DNA of 6,085 bases from Candidatus Krumholzibacteriia bacterium (GTDB lineage Bacteria > Krumholzibacteriota > Krumholzibacteriia > LZORAL124-64-63), in contig JADGEP010000246.1 in assembly GCA_016744275.1 (NCBI GenBank), positions 1 through 6,085 of the forward strand. Direction: 5' to 3'. Positions 1 through 6,085 of the stretch are shown here, piece by piece. Every line of letters starts with the position of its first letter. The first letter of the stretch is position 1. The position numbers were made by a program, and so were the translations under genes. The notes under the pieces are model-generated. The model did not search any database, was not told where the DNA came from, and was given only the letters and a program-made list of their open reading frames with translations.

Positions 1-193
1 TGTGGCCAATGGTGAATCGAGCGGACAAGGGCAGATCGCGGGTGAAGTCCATGAAGCTGCCGGTGGTCTGCAGGCCCAAGCCGCCGGTGTGGCCCACATT
101 GAGGCCGCCGTGGAATGAGCCGGCCAGGGCTGGCACGGAGGTGAGCATGGTGGCGGCAAACAGCAATACCGAGAAACGTCGTAAGGTGCTCAT
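1..193 (-). CDS. Exported protein, probable outer-membrane beta-barrel (3' part missing)
   Basis: The gene starts at ATG 193-191 and runs off the left edge, leaving 64 visible residues. The N-terminus is a clear Sec signal peptide: Arg5-Arg6, a hydrophobic core at about residues 7-20, and a signal peptidase I site Ala-Leu-Ala (22-24) before Gly25. The mature part begins with Gly-rich, alternating polar/apolar stretches (GGLNVGHTGGLGL, then TGSFMDF, then LSARFTIGH), which look like the first transmembrane strands of a small outer-membrane barrel. A weak Shine-Dalgarno-like GGAAAG ends 6 bases before the ATG. It follows the 411-aa barrel gene after a 136-bp gap that holds its own candidate promoter, so it may be a separate transcript. 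The family cannot be named from 64 residues; export is well supported, the barrel fold is inferred. Confidence 0.7.
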   Translation of the reverse strand, partial: MSTLRRFSVLLFAATMLTSVPALAGSFHGGLNVGHTGGLGLQTTGSFMDFTRDLPLSARFTIGH

Positions 194-235
194 GTCGGTC
201 TTTCCGTTGGAGACAAAGGGCGGGAATTTATTCGT

Positions 236-257
236 GTGCACTAAGCAAGAATTGCAC
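236..257. repeat. Short inverted repeat GTGCA-N12-TGCAC
   Basis: Two exact 5-bp inverted arms (GTGCA at 236-240, TGCAC at 253-257) are separated by 12 bp. The repeat overlaps the spacer and -10 of the candidate promoter for the leftmost gene. The spacing would suit a dimeric regulator, but arms this short arise often by chance. No run of T follows, so it is not an intrinsic terminator. Confidence 0.25.
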
Positions 258-268
258 CTTTTTGTCAA
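240..268 (-). promoter_or_regulatory. Candidate sigma-70-like promoter for the leftmost gene
   Basis: Read on the minus strand, a perfect TTGACA -35 hexamer lies at 268-263. A 17-bp spacer and a weak -10 candidate CTTAGT (245-240; 3 of 6 consensus bases) follow. Transcription would start near 233 and leave an untranslated leader of about 40 bases before the ATG at 193. The local AT-rich stretch and the position in the only long gap upstream of this gene support the call. The poor -10 and the unknown sigma specificity of the host keep confidence low. Confidence 0.3.
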
Positions 269-329
269 CATTCGGCAGAGCGTCTCATGCGGGCGCCCCG
301 TTGCCAATCATACCCGATAAGGGCGTGGT

Positions 330-1565
330 CTAGAACCGGTACCGCAACGACAGCGTTGCAAAATTGGCCGATTCTCGCGGCGTATTGGCGTCCGGCACGC
401 GGGTTAGGGACAAGGGCGCTTTATCGTTGTAGGCGGCGTCGAGGGTGAAGTTGCCCAGGGATGCCGCGGCCCCTACTCCCAGCGGCGTTTCGACCCGGAC
501 TTCGTGGCTTTTTTCCCAGTCCAGGGTCTCGAAACCATCGGGCGCGGGCCAGGCCAGGAAGCTGGAGTCAGCGGTGCGGCGGTATTGCACCGAAGCGCGC
601 AGGGTGAGCCACGAGTTCAAAGGCGTTTCGACGGCGACTCGGGCATGATAGCTGTACCACTCGCGTTCTTGGACATCGTATTTGCGATAGGCGCTGCCGA
701 TGCTTTGGTGGTTGTCTTTGCCGTCCCGATATTCGCCGCTGAAAAAGAGGTTGGTCTGATCCGGGTTTTTGACCTGGAAAGCAAAACCGGCGCGCAATAG
801 CCAACCATCAAGGTGGGCTGCATCGTCCAGTTGCAGGGAGTAGATGTCGACAATGTCCCGAGTGTAGTCGAGCAGCGGTACGAGTGAGACTTTCTCAGAC
901 AATTGCACCCGAAGGCGTCCCCGAACGCCAAAACTATCAGCTGCGTTGAAACTGTGGCGAATGCCGCGCCGGTCATCACTGAGATCCATCTGAACCTGGC
1001 GTCTTTCACCGGCCAGTTCGAGCCTCAAGCCGGGCCGGATTCGCCAGCGCATGCCAAAGCCCAGGTCATGGCGGAAATCGCTGCGGAAGGTGCCCCAGGT
1101 GTCGTCGCTGTTTTGACTCTTATGGTAAGAGCTGCCGCCAAAGCTGGCTCCCAGGTCGATGGGCCCCAAAGGCAGTGCGTACATGATCTTGATGCTGCCA
1201 CCAGGGAAGTCACCATTCACGTGACCGGCCGACCCCTGTACGGCCTCTGAGTTGAAATAGGTCACCACTGTGCCCCATTTGCCGGCCTCGTCAAACTTCA
1301 CATGCACGCCGCCGCTTTGGCCCGAAATGCGTTCGCTCCAGGTCTGTCCGCCGCCGCCAGTGTCGAAGCGTCCGAGATCCATGGCGGCCACGTTGCTGTG
1401 GTCGACGCCGCTGGCGTACCAGCGTATGGACTCGCGCTCGTCGGTGATCCAGTCCGGGCTCATGCCCAGGGCCGAGAGGCGGGCGGTGGTGGCGCCAGCG
1501 GTGGTGGCCATGCCGCCGAGCAGGACACTCACCAGAACAATCGAAAAGTATCGCTTCAATGCCAT
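330..1565 (-). CDS. Exported outer-membrane beta-barrel protein, 411 aa
   Basis: The start is ATG 1565-1563. The frame stays open upstream to 1871, but that 102-residue extension overlaps the preceding lipoprotein gene and has no protein-like character, whereas a signal peptide begins exactly at this ATG: Lys4-Arg5, hydrophobic residues 7-19, and cleavage site Ala23-Gly-Ala25. The first 10 bases overlap the end of the lipoprotein gene, which suggests translational coupling. The mature protein opens with ARLSALG and later AAMDLGRFD, then a Gly-rich segment (70-73). After that come many amphipathic strand pairs with short turns and long charged loops (for example 214-235, 254-282, 301-333, 353-380). 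It ends NFATLSLRYRF, and a terminal Phe is the usual beta-signal recognised by the BAM machinery. There is no enzymatic motif. A role as porin, structural protein or client of the upstream Omp85 protein is possible but unproven. Confidence 0.82.
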   Translation of the reverse strand: MALKRYFSIVLVSVLLGGMATTAGATTARLSALGMSPDWITDERESIRWYASGVDHSNVAAMDLGRFDTGGGGQTWSERISGQSGGVHVKFDEAGKWGTVVTYFNSEAVQGSAGHVNGDFPGGSIKIMYALPLGPIDLGASFGGSSYHKSQNSDDTWGTFRSDFRHDLGFGMRWRIRPGLRLELAGERRQVQMDLSDDRRGIRHSFNAADSFGVRGRLRVQLSEKVSLVPLLDYTRDIVDIYSLQLDDAAHLDGWLLRAGFAFQVKNPDQTNLFFSGEYRDGKDNHQSIGSAYRKYDVQEREWYSYHARVAVETPLNSWLTLRASVQYRRTADSSFLAWPAPDGFETLDWEKSHEVRVETPLGVGAAASLGNFTLDAAYNDKAPLSLTRVPDANTPRESANFATLSLRYRF

Positions 1566-3436
1566 AGTGCTGTGCCCCCAAGATCGAGATAGTGGATGCT
1601 GCGTTCGCCGCTGATGCTGTAGATGCCGCCATCGGGCCGGCCGTATATGTTTCTGATGTTGCCGTATGACCGAATGCTGGAAGGGTGGGTGATAGGAGAC
1701 CATTTGCCATTCCGCCAAATGAGGCACCCCTCGTTCGCCGCGACAATGACCGATTCGTCTGACAAGGCAATGAGGCTGCGGGGGTTTTCGGGCATAGTGG
1801 CCAGGGATTCCCAGACACCGTTGCGCAAACGTTTCAGGGTTTTGGCCCGGTTTTCGTCCGCGAAATCCCACGCGACGGCAAACAGATCTTGCCCGGTTGG
1901 TGCTGCCGAAATGAACTCCACCACATCAGAACTCGGTGGGGATGACCTGGTCCAGGTCGAGCCGTCCCATTTCTGGATCTGGTAGTTGCTGAGGGCAAAC
2001 ACATCACCAGAGGCAGTGCCGGCGATCTGATGCCCGGCAAAGTTGTCTGGCACCTCGGTCGAGGTCCAAGCGCTGCCGTTGAAGTGCAAAAAGGCGTCAA
2101 ATCCACTCGCCCAGATGTTGTTGGGCCCGGTTCCCCAGATGGCCGTCAGAAAGTTGCTCACCGGTGAGGTCATGATCTCCGCCGGTGCATCACCGCTCAG
2201 GCGCAGGATCAGGCCATTGTAGCCCACGGCGTAGATCAGGTCCGGAGATGGGCCCCAGATATTGGAAATCGGCGAAGAAATGGCGTCATTTTGGATCGTG
2301 ACCTGACCGTTGCGTCCGTGGATCAGGTTCGAATCTCGGTCAATCCCCGTGAAATCTCCGTTGGGCCAAACGAGGATTTTGGTCACCTCGAAGGGCACGC
2401 CACCTAGAGAGTTTTCAATACCCACTTCGTCGTTTCCCGCATAGAAAGAGCCGAAGGGGCCGGCCAGAACGAAGTGGTCTCGTTCATTGCGCCGGTCAAG
2501 GGTATTTCGAAAGACTCTGAAAATTCCATCGTCCAAACCAGGGAAAGCCAGGATGTCCGGCTGGTAGTAATTCCGGGAAACTTGCAAGGTGTCCTGGTCG
2601 GAGGCCCGTGCGACAATATAGAAGCCGCCATCAGGTCCGCCGGGGGCGATGTCCACCACGTCTCGAGCGTTGGGAATGGAGTTCCAACCGTTCCAGTTGG
2701 TTGTTGCGTACGATTCGTAGATGCCTATGGATTCCGGGTTGGAAGGCGAGATGCCAAAAGCCGCGAGAACGGTGTCTTCAGGTGGATCCCAGCTGTCTGA
2801 AATGACCATGATATGGGTGAGAGCTGGTTGCCCGAAGAGCTCCACTGCCGCCCCCCACTGCCCATCCTGCCAAGTGGCGATCTTGCCGTCGCGACCCACC
2901 GCAGTGAAGCCGCCAGCCCAGCCCACCAGCCAGTCGGAATCTCGGGAGACCGGCCTGATTTCCAGAGTCTGTGCCGTCCAACTTTCGCCGTTGTAGTGCA
3001 GGGAAAGGCGCTCGCCGGTGACGACCATGACATCGTCGGGCGCGCGGCAAAAAATGCGATCGCCCCGGTCGTGGTTGCCGGGCCGTTGCAGTTCCCAGCC
3101 CGAGCCGTCAAAGAACAAGAGGCCTTCGGCACAGGTCGCCCAAATGTTCTGCCAATCGTAGCCGTGAATGTCGTAGATGTCGGTACGCGTGGGACGCGGT
3201 GCTTCGCGCCACTTGTCGCCTTCCCGGGTGACAATGGCGCCACGGTCACCAACCGCCATGACCCGGCCGACCGAAGGGCCCCAAAGGTCATTGATCCGCA
3301 CGTCAAATGGCCGCGGGTTCACCAGTCGCCAGGCGGTGTCTTCAGTTGTGGGGCCAGGAACATCCAACCCCGAATCACAGCCACCGATCATCAACAAGAA
3401 TGCAATAGCGCTCCAGGTCAGACGGTTTCGTCGCAC
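1556..3436 (-). CDS. Lipoprotein with multiple beta-propeller-like repeats, 626 aa
   Basis: The start is GTG 3436-3434. It is the first possible start after an in-frame TGA at 3457-3455, and it yields a complete lipoprotein signal: Arg-rich N-terminus, hydrophobic residues 10-17, and lipobox Ile-Gly-Gly-Cys with the lipidated Cys at 20. The rest is mostly repeats of about 30-45 residues of the form I-x-x-I-W-G...V-x-A-V-G...G-x-I...G-x-x-W. Clear copies lie at about 47-76, 87-114, 127-153, 172-194, 390-416, 428-457, 468-495, 553-579 and 593-621. Degenerate ones probably fill 259-378. This pattern is typical of beta-propeller blades, so the protein is probably a one- or two-propeller scaffold anchored to a membrane and facing the periplasm or surface. 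Asp21 follows the Cys; in E. coli that retains lipoproteins in the inner membrane, but the rule is not general. It lies 28 bp downstream of the Omp85 gene and overlaps the next gene by 10 bp. No good Shine-Dalgarno is visible at normal spacing. Ligand unknown. Confidence 0.85.
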   Translation of the reverse strand: MRRNRLTWSAIAFLLMIGGCDSGLDVPGPTTEDTAWRLVNPRPFDVRINDLWGPSVGRVMAVGDRGAIVTREGDKWREAPRPTRTDIYDIHGYDWQNIWATCAEGLLFFDGSGWELQRPGNHDRGDRIFCRAPDDVMVVTGERLSLHYNGESWTAQTLEIRPVSRDSDWLVGWAGGFTAVGRDGKIATWQDGQWGAAVELFGQPALTHIMVISDSWDPPEDTVLAAFGISPSNPESIGIYESYATTNWNGWNSIPNARDVVDIAPGGPDGGFYIVARASDQDTLQVSRNYYQPDILAFPGLDDGIFRVFRNTLDRRNERDHFVLAGPFGSFYAGNDEVGIENSLGGVPFEVTKILVWPNGDFTGIDRDSNLIHGRNGQVTIQNDAISSPISNIWGPSPDLIYAVGYNGLILRLSGDAPAEIMTSPVSNFLTAIWGTGPNNIWASGFDAFLHFNGSAWTSTEVPDNFAGHQIAGTASGDVFALSNYQIQKWDGSTWTRSSPPSSDVVEFISAAPTGQDLFAVAWDFADENRAKTLKRLRNGVWESLATMPENPRSLIALSDESVIVAANEGCLIWRNGKWSPITHPSSIRSYGNIRNIYGRPDGGIYSISGERSIHYLDLGGTALWH

Positions 3437-3464
3437 GGGAGTACCCGATGCCTTTCACATATTT

Positions 3465-4790
3465 CTAGAAATTGAATTTGTCCATAAACTCGAACTGCCA
3501 GGCACCTTCCTTGGTGCGCGCGGCTTCAAATCGGAATTGCCAAGTGGCCAGGTTGATGTGCGCGCCGGCTCCGTAGCTCATTTGGGCCACGCCGGCTTCG
3601 TCGCCATGGTACCACGCATCGCCGGCATCACCGAACAGGTGGAAGCCAAAACCGACCATTTCACCATCGGGCGAAATCTGCATTAAAAATAGGGGAATGC
3701 GGTATTCCGCGGAAAGTAAATAGCCTTCCTCACCCTCGCGCGAGGCGTATTGGTAGCCACGCACGGTCTCGGGTCCGCCGAAGAAAAGAGCGTTGTCCAA
3801 ATTGGTCGGGCCGCTCACCTGGCGTTTCCAGCCCCGTAGCGCCAGGATGTGTTTTTTCCAGGGCAGGGGCACGAAGCCGCGCAAGTCGGCCAGGCTTTCG
3901 GTGTAGTCAGCAAACCCGTTGCTGGTCCAGTTGCGCACCGTGGCCTGGGCCAGCAGGCCGCGACTGGGATAGTAGGGATTGTTGCGGGAATCGAAGCCCG
4001 CGGTGGCGCCAAAGGCCCAGTGGTTTTCGCTGCCGGCGCCGTACAAGGCGGTGCCCATGGGGTTGTCCGGGCCACGATCGGGTAAGGCGGCCGTGTAGCC
4101 GTCCCGTTGCTGGAAATAGCCGTAAGTCACGTCGGCGCCGACAAAGAAATCTCGGTTAAAATTCCAGTTCAGTTCCAGGTTCGTATCCCACTTGCGGTAT
4201 TTGAATGGACGGTAGACAAAATCGGCAATTTCGCCGCCCACGCCAAGGGTGGTTTCCAGGCCGTCGACGCCCAGGAACCAGGGGCGGTTCCAGGAGATCA
4301 ATCCTTGTTGGATGTGCAACGCCGCCGCTTCCACATGCAGGGTCTCGCCGCGTCCGCGCAAATTGCGTTCGTCAAGGGTGACGCCCACCAGATATTTGTG
4401 ACGGCGGTCGTATCGCAGCAGCGCGCCATAGTAGGTGGTCATGTCTTCTTCGAGCTCGACGTCGAGCACCACGTTGTCCGCGTCGTCATCGTCATAGTCG
4501 ATTTCCACAAAGCGGAAATAGCCGCAATCTTCCAAGGCGTCCCAGGCTGTGTCCAGTCGGTCCATATCGAAACGGTCGCCGACATCCATACCCATGATGC
4601 GCAGGACCAGGTCTTCATCGGTCTTGGCATTGCCGGTGACGTTGATGGCCGAAATGGTTCCACCGGACTTCGCCTCGGTGTTGTTGTCATCACCAAAAAC
4701 GGCGTGGGCCGCGGGGGCAGATGCCAGGCAGAAAACCGCAACGGTCAACAGGCACAGCAGAACGGAAATCCGGGAAGAATGGGCCAACAC
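3465..4790 (-). CDS. Single-POTRA Omp85/BamA-family outer-membrane protein, 441 aa
   Basis: Omp85 proteins insert or transport proteins or lipids at the outer membrane. A signal peptide covers residues 1-30 (hydrophobic 8-24, cleavage motif Ala28-His-Ala30). One POTRA domain lies at about 44-115, with the hallmark I-x-x-I-x-V-x-G-N opening, a helix containing MDRLDTAWDAL, then the GYFRFVEI strand and a final VVLDVELE strand. The barrel spans about 117-441, with DERNLRGRGETL (140-151), FDSRNNPYYPSRG (266-278), the lid-loop motif GGPETVRGY (338-346) and a terminal Phe in DKFNF. BamA has five POTRAs and about 800 residues, so this is a short, non-canonical member; the single POTRA recalls the C-terminal part of PlpD. 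The start is GTG 4790-4788, with GAGAGAGA four bases upstream as a Shine-Dalgarno. An unusual Asp run (DYDDDDADN, 98-106) sits in the loop between the last two POTRA strands. It is first in the three-gene envelope operon. The family is secure; the substrate is unknown. Confidence 0.93.
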   Translation of the reverse strand: MLAHSSRISVLLCLLTVAVFCLASAPAAHAVFGDDNNTEAKSGGTISAINVTGNAKTDEDLVLRIMGMDVGDRFDMDRLDTAWDALEDCGYFRFVEIDYDDDDADNVVLDVELEEDMTTYYGALLRYDRRHKYLVGVTLDERNLRGRGETLHVEAAALHIQQGLISWNRPWFLGVDGLETTLGVGGEIADFVYRPFKYRKWDTNLELNWNFNRDFFVGADVTYGYFQQRDGYTAALPDRGPDNPMGTALYGAGSENHWAFGATAGFDSRNNPYYPSRGLLAQATVRNWTSNGFADYTESLADLRGFVPLPWKKHILALRGWKRQVSGPTNLDNALFFGGPETVRGYQYASREGEEGYLLSAEYRIPLFLMQISPDGEMVGFGFHLFGDAGDAWYHGDEAGVAQMSYGAGAHINLATWQFRFEAARTKEGAWQFEFMDKFNF

Positions 4791-4837
4791 GATATCTCTC
4801 TCATTGACTGAAGGAAGAGCGCTGCGTCACACAGGCG

Positions 4838-4863
4838 CAATTATGCCTCAAGAGGAATAATTG
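4838..4863. repeat. 26-bp near-perfect palindrome, putative operator
   Basis: The outer arms CAATTAT (4838-4844) and ATAATTG (4857-4863) are exact inverted copies. Inside them, after one mismatched pair, CCTC (4846-4849) faces GAGG (4852-4855) around a two-base AA centre. In all, 11 of 12 base pairs are symmetric. The palindrome covers the spacer and -10 of the candidate promoter and touches its -35, which is how many repressor operators are placed. No T-run follows on either strand, so a rho-independent terminator is unlikely. As RNA it could also fold into a hairpin, but the predicted transcript from this promoter would not contain it. Confidence 0.55.
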
Positions 4864-4867
4864 TCCA
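4840..4867 (-). promoter_or_regulatory. Candidate promoter of the Omp85-lipoprotein-barrel operon
   Basis: On the minus strand, TGGACA (4867-4862; 5 of 6 matches to the -35 consensus) and CATAAT (4845-4840; 5 of 6 to the -10 consensus) are separated by 16 bp. The start point would be near 4833, giving a leader of about 43 bases before the GTG at 4790. A second, poorer combination uses TTGACT, which overlaps the stop codon of the preceding gene. The match assumes a sigma-70-like consensus, which is not proven for this host. Confidence 0.42.
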
Positions 4868-4880
4868 GCGTCGGGTGAAG

Positions 4881-5615
4881 TCAACGGTTGGGAACGAGCT
4901 TCAGTTCCGATCCGGAATTGGTCTCGTGCTCGGCAACGGGGGGCGCCAGGGTGAAAACCGCCAGTTGGGTGCAATTCAGACCACAATTGTGCAAGTCGTC
5001 GTTCAGGTCGTCCGGCATCAGTTGCATCAGGCGTTCCTGGATATCACCGGGGCCTGGGGCCATTTCGTTGCCGTCATCTGTGGTGAGGATTTCGGCAAAA
5101 AGGCCGCGCACCATTTGGTCGATCATCCGGGTGGTGAAACCCGGGTCCGGGTTGTCATGGCCCTGCAAAAAATTCGCAAAAAAGCGGCTGGGCCAATCGA
5201 CGCTCAAGGTGCAGCTGCCAATGAGCGCCTCATGCTCGTCTTGGCCCCAAATCAGGGGAGCCGACCGTGGCCAGCTCAATTGCAGCGGCTCGCTCTGGTC
5301 CATCATGATCAAATCGCAGGCCGGATGAACCTGGTGTTGCCCGCTGCCGATTTCCAAATAGTGGGCGCCGTCCAGGTACACGGCTTTCAGGTGGCCATCC
5401 TGCACCAAGAGGGCCTGGTGGCCCTCCTGTAAAATCAACGACAATCGTTGCCCGTCCAATTTGTTCAAACCCAGCGGGCCCTGGATTCGGCCTTGCTGCG
5501 GATCCATCGCCCATTCCGACGGTTCGCCGTCTGTGGGGAGAGCCGACCAGCGGCGGCCACTGGTGATTCCGGCTGCGGATTCGGCATGGATGTCAGCGGG
5601 CAATCCGTGTCTCAT
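4881..5615 (-). CDS. SPFH/YdjI-like ('virion core protein' family) soluble protein, 244 aa
   Basis: The start is ATG 5615-5613, one base after the stop of the upstream gene. An AAGGA Shine-Dalgarno at 5631-5627 lies inside that gene's end, so the two are probably translated together. There is no signal peptide or membrane segment, so it should be cytosolic. Residues 58-90 (SLILQEGHQALLVQDG followed by VYLDGAHYLEIG) resemble the opening of SPFH proteins of the YdjI type, where a conserved E-x-Q-x-A-x-x-x-x-x-G segment leads to a G-x-Y-x-L motif. Next come strands rich in hydrophobics (101-140), a segment like the family's 'dp..f...l' region (WPSRFFANFLQG, 141-152), a helix (159-178), and a C-terminal helix-strand unit ending in LNCTQLAVFTLAP. 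Residues 1-50 and 226-244 look disordered. In other bacteria YdjI-type proteins associate with membrane-stress or zinc-ribbon partners. The assignment rests on pattern similarity only; a hypothetical protein of another fold is possible. Confidence 0.75.
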   Translation of the reverse strand: MRHGLPADIHAESAAGITSGRRWSALPTDGEPSEWAMDPQQGRIQGPLGLNKLDGQRLSLILQEGHQALLVQDGHLKAVYLDGAHYLEIGSGQHQVHPACDLIMMDQSEPLQLSWPRSAPLIWGQDEHEALIGSCTLSVDWPSRFFANFLQGHDNPDPGFTTRMIDQMVRGLFAEILTTDDGNEMAPGPGDIQERLMQLMPDDLNDDLHNCGLNCTQLAVFTLAPPVAEHETNSGSELKLVPNR

Positions 5616-5616
5616 T

Positions 5617-6085
5617 TCAACGTTTTTCCTTAAGATTGAATTCCGATTCCCAGCCCAGTCCCAATAGATAATTGCGCTCTTCGGTCATTTCGCTGAACGC
5701 GGCCAGGTCGGCCGAGAGGCGGTCCGCTTCGGTCTTGAACCAACTGGCAGCCGGCACATCGGTCTCCAGTTCACGCACCAGGCTCATGGCCTCTTCGATC
5801 ATCACGATCAGGCGCGTATCGAGTTCTTCGAGTTCGCAAATGGTCGCTTCGCAGTTGCCCACCAGGCACACCAGTCCTTCACGGTCCAGGCGGCGAAAAA
5901 TCATGGTGATGCGCTCGATCAATGCGTCGATGGTCTGTTCCATATCCGAACTGAGAATTTGGCTTTTCTTTTCCGCGACGGTCAGCAGGTGATGTCCGCA
6001 TTCTTTCAGCAGGTAGCCCATGGCCCGGCGGAAAACGCGCTCAGCTGCGGCGGCGTCGTCCTCGGTGCAATACTCCGTATAGATG
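5617..6085 (-). CDS. Helical, probably coiled-coil protein of unknown function (5' part missing)
   Basis: The stop is TGA 5619-5617. The frame stays open to the right edge of the window, so 155 residues are visible and the true start lies outside. An in-frame ATG at 6021-6019 exists, but the 21 codons before it read as ordinary helical protein (YTEYCTEDDAAAAERVFRRA), so it is probably internal. Almost the whole visible part is predicted helix with heptad-like hydrophobic spacing and many Glu, Arg and Leu, notably at about 46-70 and 77-107. A short break follows at PAASW (111-115), then another helix (116-140). It has no signal peptide or membrane segment in view. Three of its four cysteines (73, 78, 83) fall within ten residues but not in a standard metal-binding spacing. 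It ends one base before the SPFH-like gene, which implies a shared transcript and perhaps a physical partnership. I do not recognise a family. Confidence 0.75.
   Translation of the reverse strand, partial: IYTEYCTEDDAAAAERVFRRAMGYLLKECGHHLLTVAEKKSQILSSDMEQTIDALIERITMIFRRLDREGLVCLVGNCEATICELEELDTRLIVMIEEAMSLVRELETDVPAASWFKTEADRLSADLAAFSEMTEERNYLLGLGWESEFNLKEKR

Noticed and set aside
290..301. GC palindrome GGGCGCCC as a terminator after the 411-aa barrel gene
   Set aside because: It has no loop and no following T-run, so it cannot be supported as a terminator.
9..320. 103-aa open frame on the plus strand at the left edge
   Set aside because: It is antisense to the signal-peptide-bearing gene and its promoter region; its sequence looks like translated non-coding DNA.
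1566..1871. In-frame 102-residue N-terminal extension of the 411-aa barrel protein
   Set aside because: It lies wholly within the lipoprotein gene, is rich in His, Arg and Pro with no fold-like pattern, and would bury the clear signal peptide that begins at the ATG at 1565.
2725..3306. 193-aa minus-strand frame inside the lipoprotein gene
   Set aside because: It is out of frame with the propeller repeats, is rich in Ser, Arg, Thr and Pro, and is a shadow of the real frame.
2813..3475. 220-aa open frame on the plus strand, antisense to the lipoprotein gene
   Set aside because: It lies opposite the repeat-bearing lipoprotein, has Pro/Arg-rich composition and no motif or ribosome-binding context.
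4107..4811. 234-aa open frame on the plus strand, antisense to the Omp85 gene
   Set aside because: It is the complement of codons with clear POTRA and barrel motifs; it is a shadow frame common in GC-rich DNA, with no recognisable domain.
4838..4863. The palindrome as a rho-independent terminator of the SPFH-like gene
   Set aside because: A hairpin could form, but no U-rich tract follows on either strand, and the position over promoter boxes fits an operator better.

Overview
The window (about 57-60% GC by eye) comes from a Gram-negative bacterium. It encodes an Omp85/BamA-type outer-membrane barrel, a lipoprotein with a lipobox, and two further exported proteins that look like outer-membrane beta-barrels. 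All six genes I can support lie on the minus strand, so they read right to left. Many long ORFs on the plus strand, and in other minus frames, are shadows of these genes. The taxon cannot be fixed from sequence alone. The repeat style of the lipoprotein and the N-terminal pattern of the 411-aa barrel remind me of FCB-type candidate phyla (Krumholzibacteriota, Eisenbacteria and relatives) or Myxococcota; this is an impression, not a search result.

Reading in the direction of transcription, the right-hand block (6085 to 4881) holds the 3' part of a helical, probably cytosolic protein that runs off the window edge. One base after its stop comes a 244-aa soluble protein that resembles the SPFH/YdjI ('virion core protein') family. 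The two are almost certainly one operon. A 90-bp gap (4791-4880) follows. It has no convincing terminator, but holds a candidate sigma-70-like promoter overlaid by a 26-bp near-perfect palindrome, a plausible repressor operator.

The central block (4790 to 330) looks like a three-gene envelope operon. It encodes a 441-aa mini-Omp85 protein (signal peptide, one POTRA, one barrel with the VRGY lid motif), then after 28 bp a 626-aa lipoprotein built from many beta-propeller-like repeats, then with a 10-bp overlap a 411-aa exported beta-barrel protein ending in the aromatic residue typical of outer-membrane proteins. An Omp85 barrel next to a propeller lipoprotein recalls the BamA-BamB pair, and the third gene could be their client. 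That functional link is inference.

The left block (329 to 1) is a 136-bp intergenic region with a perfect TTGACA -35 box and a small inverted repeat. It is followed by the first 64 codons of another exported, probably barrel-forming protein that leaves the window. No tRNA, rRNA, CRISPR array, insertion sequence or phage gene is visible, and no stretch of 300 bases lacks a gene.
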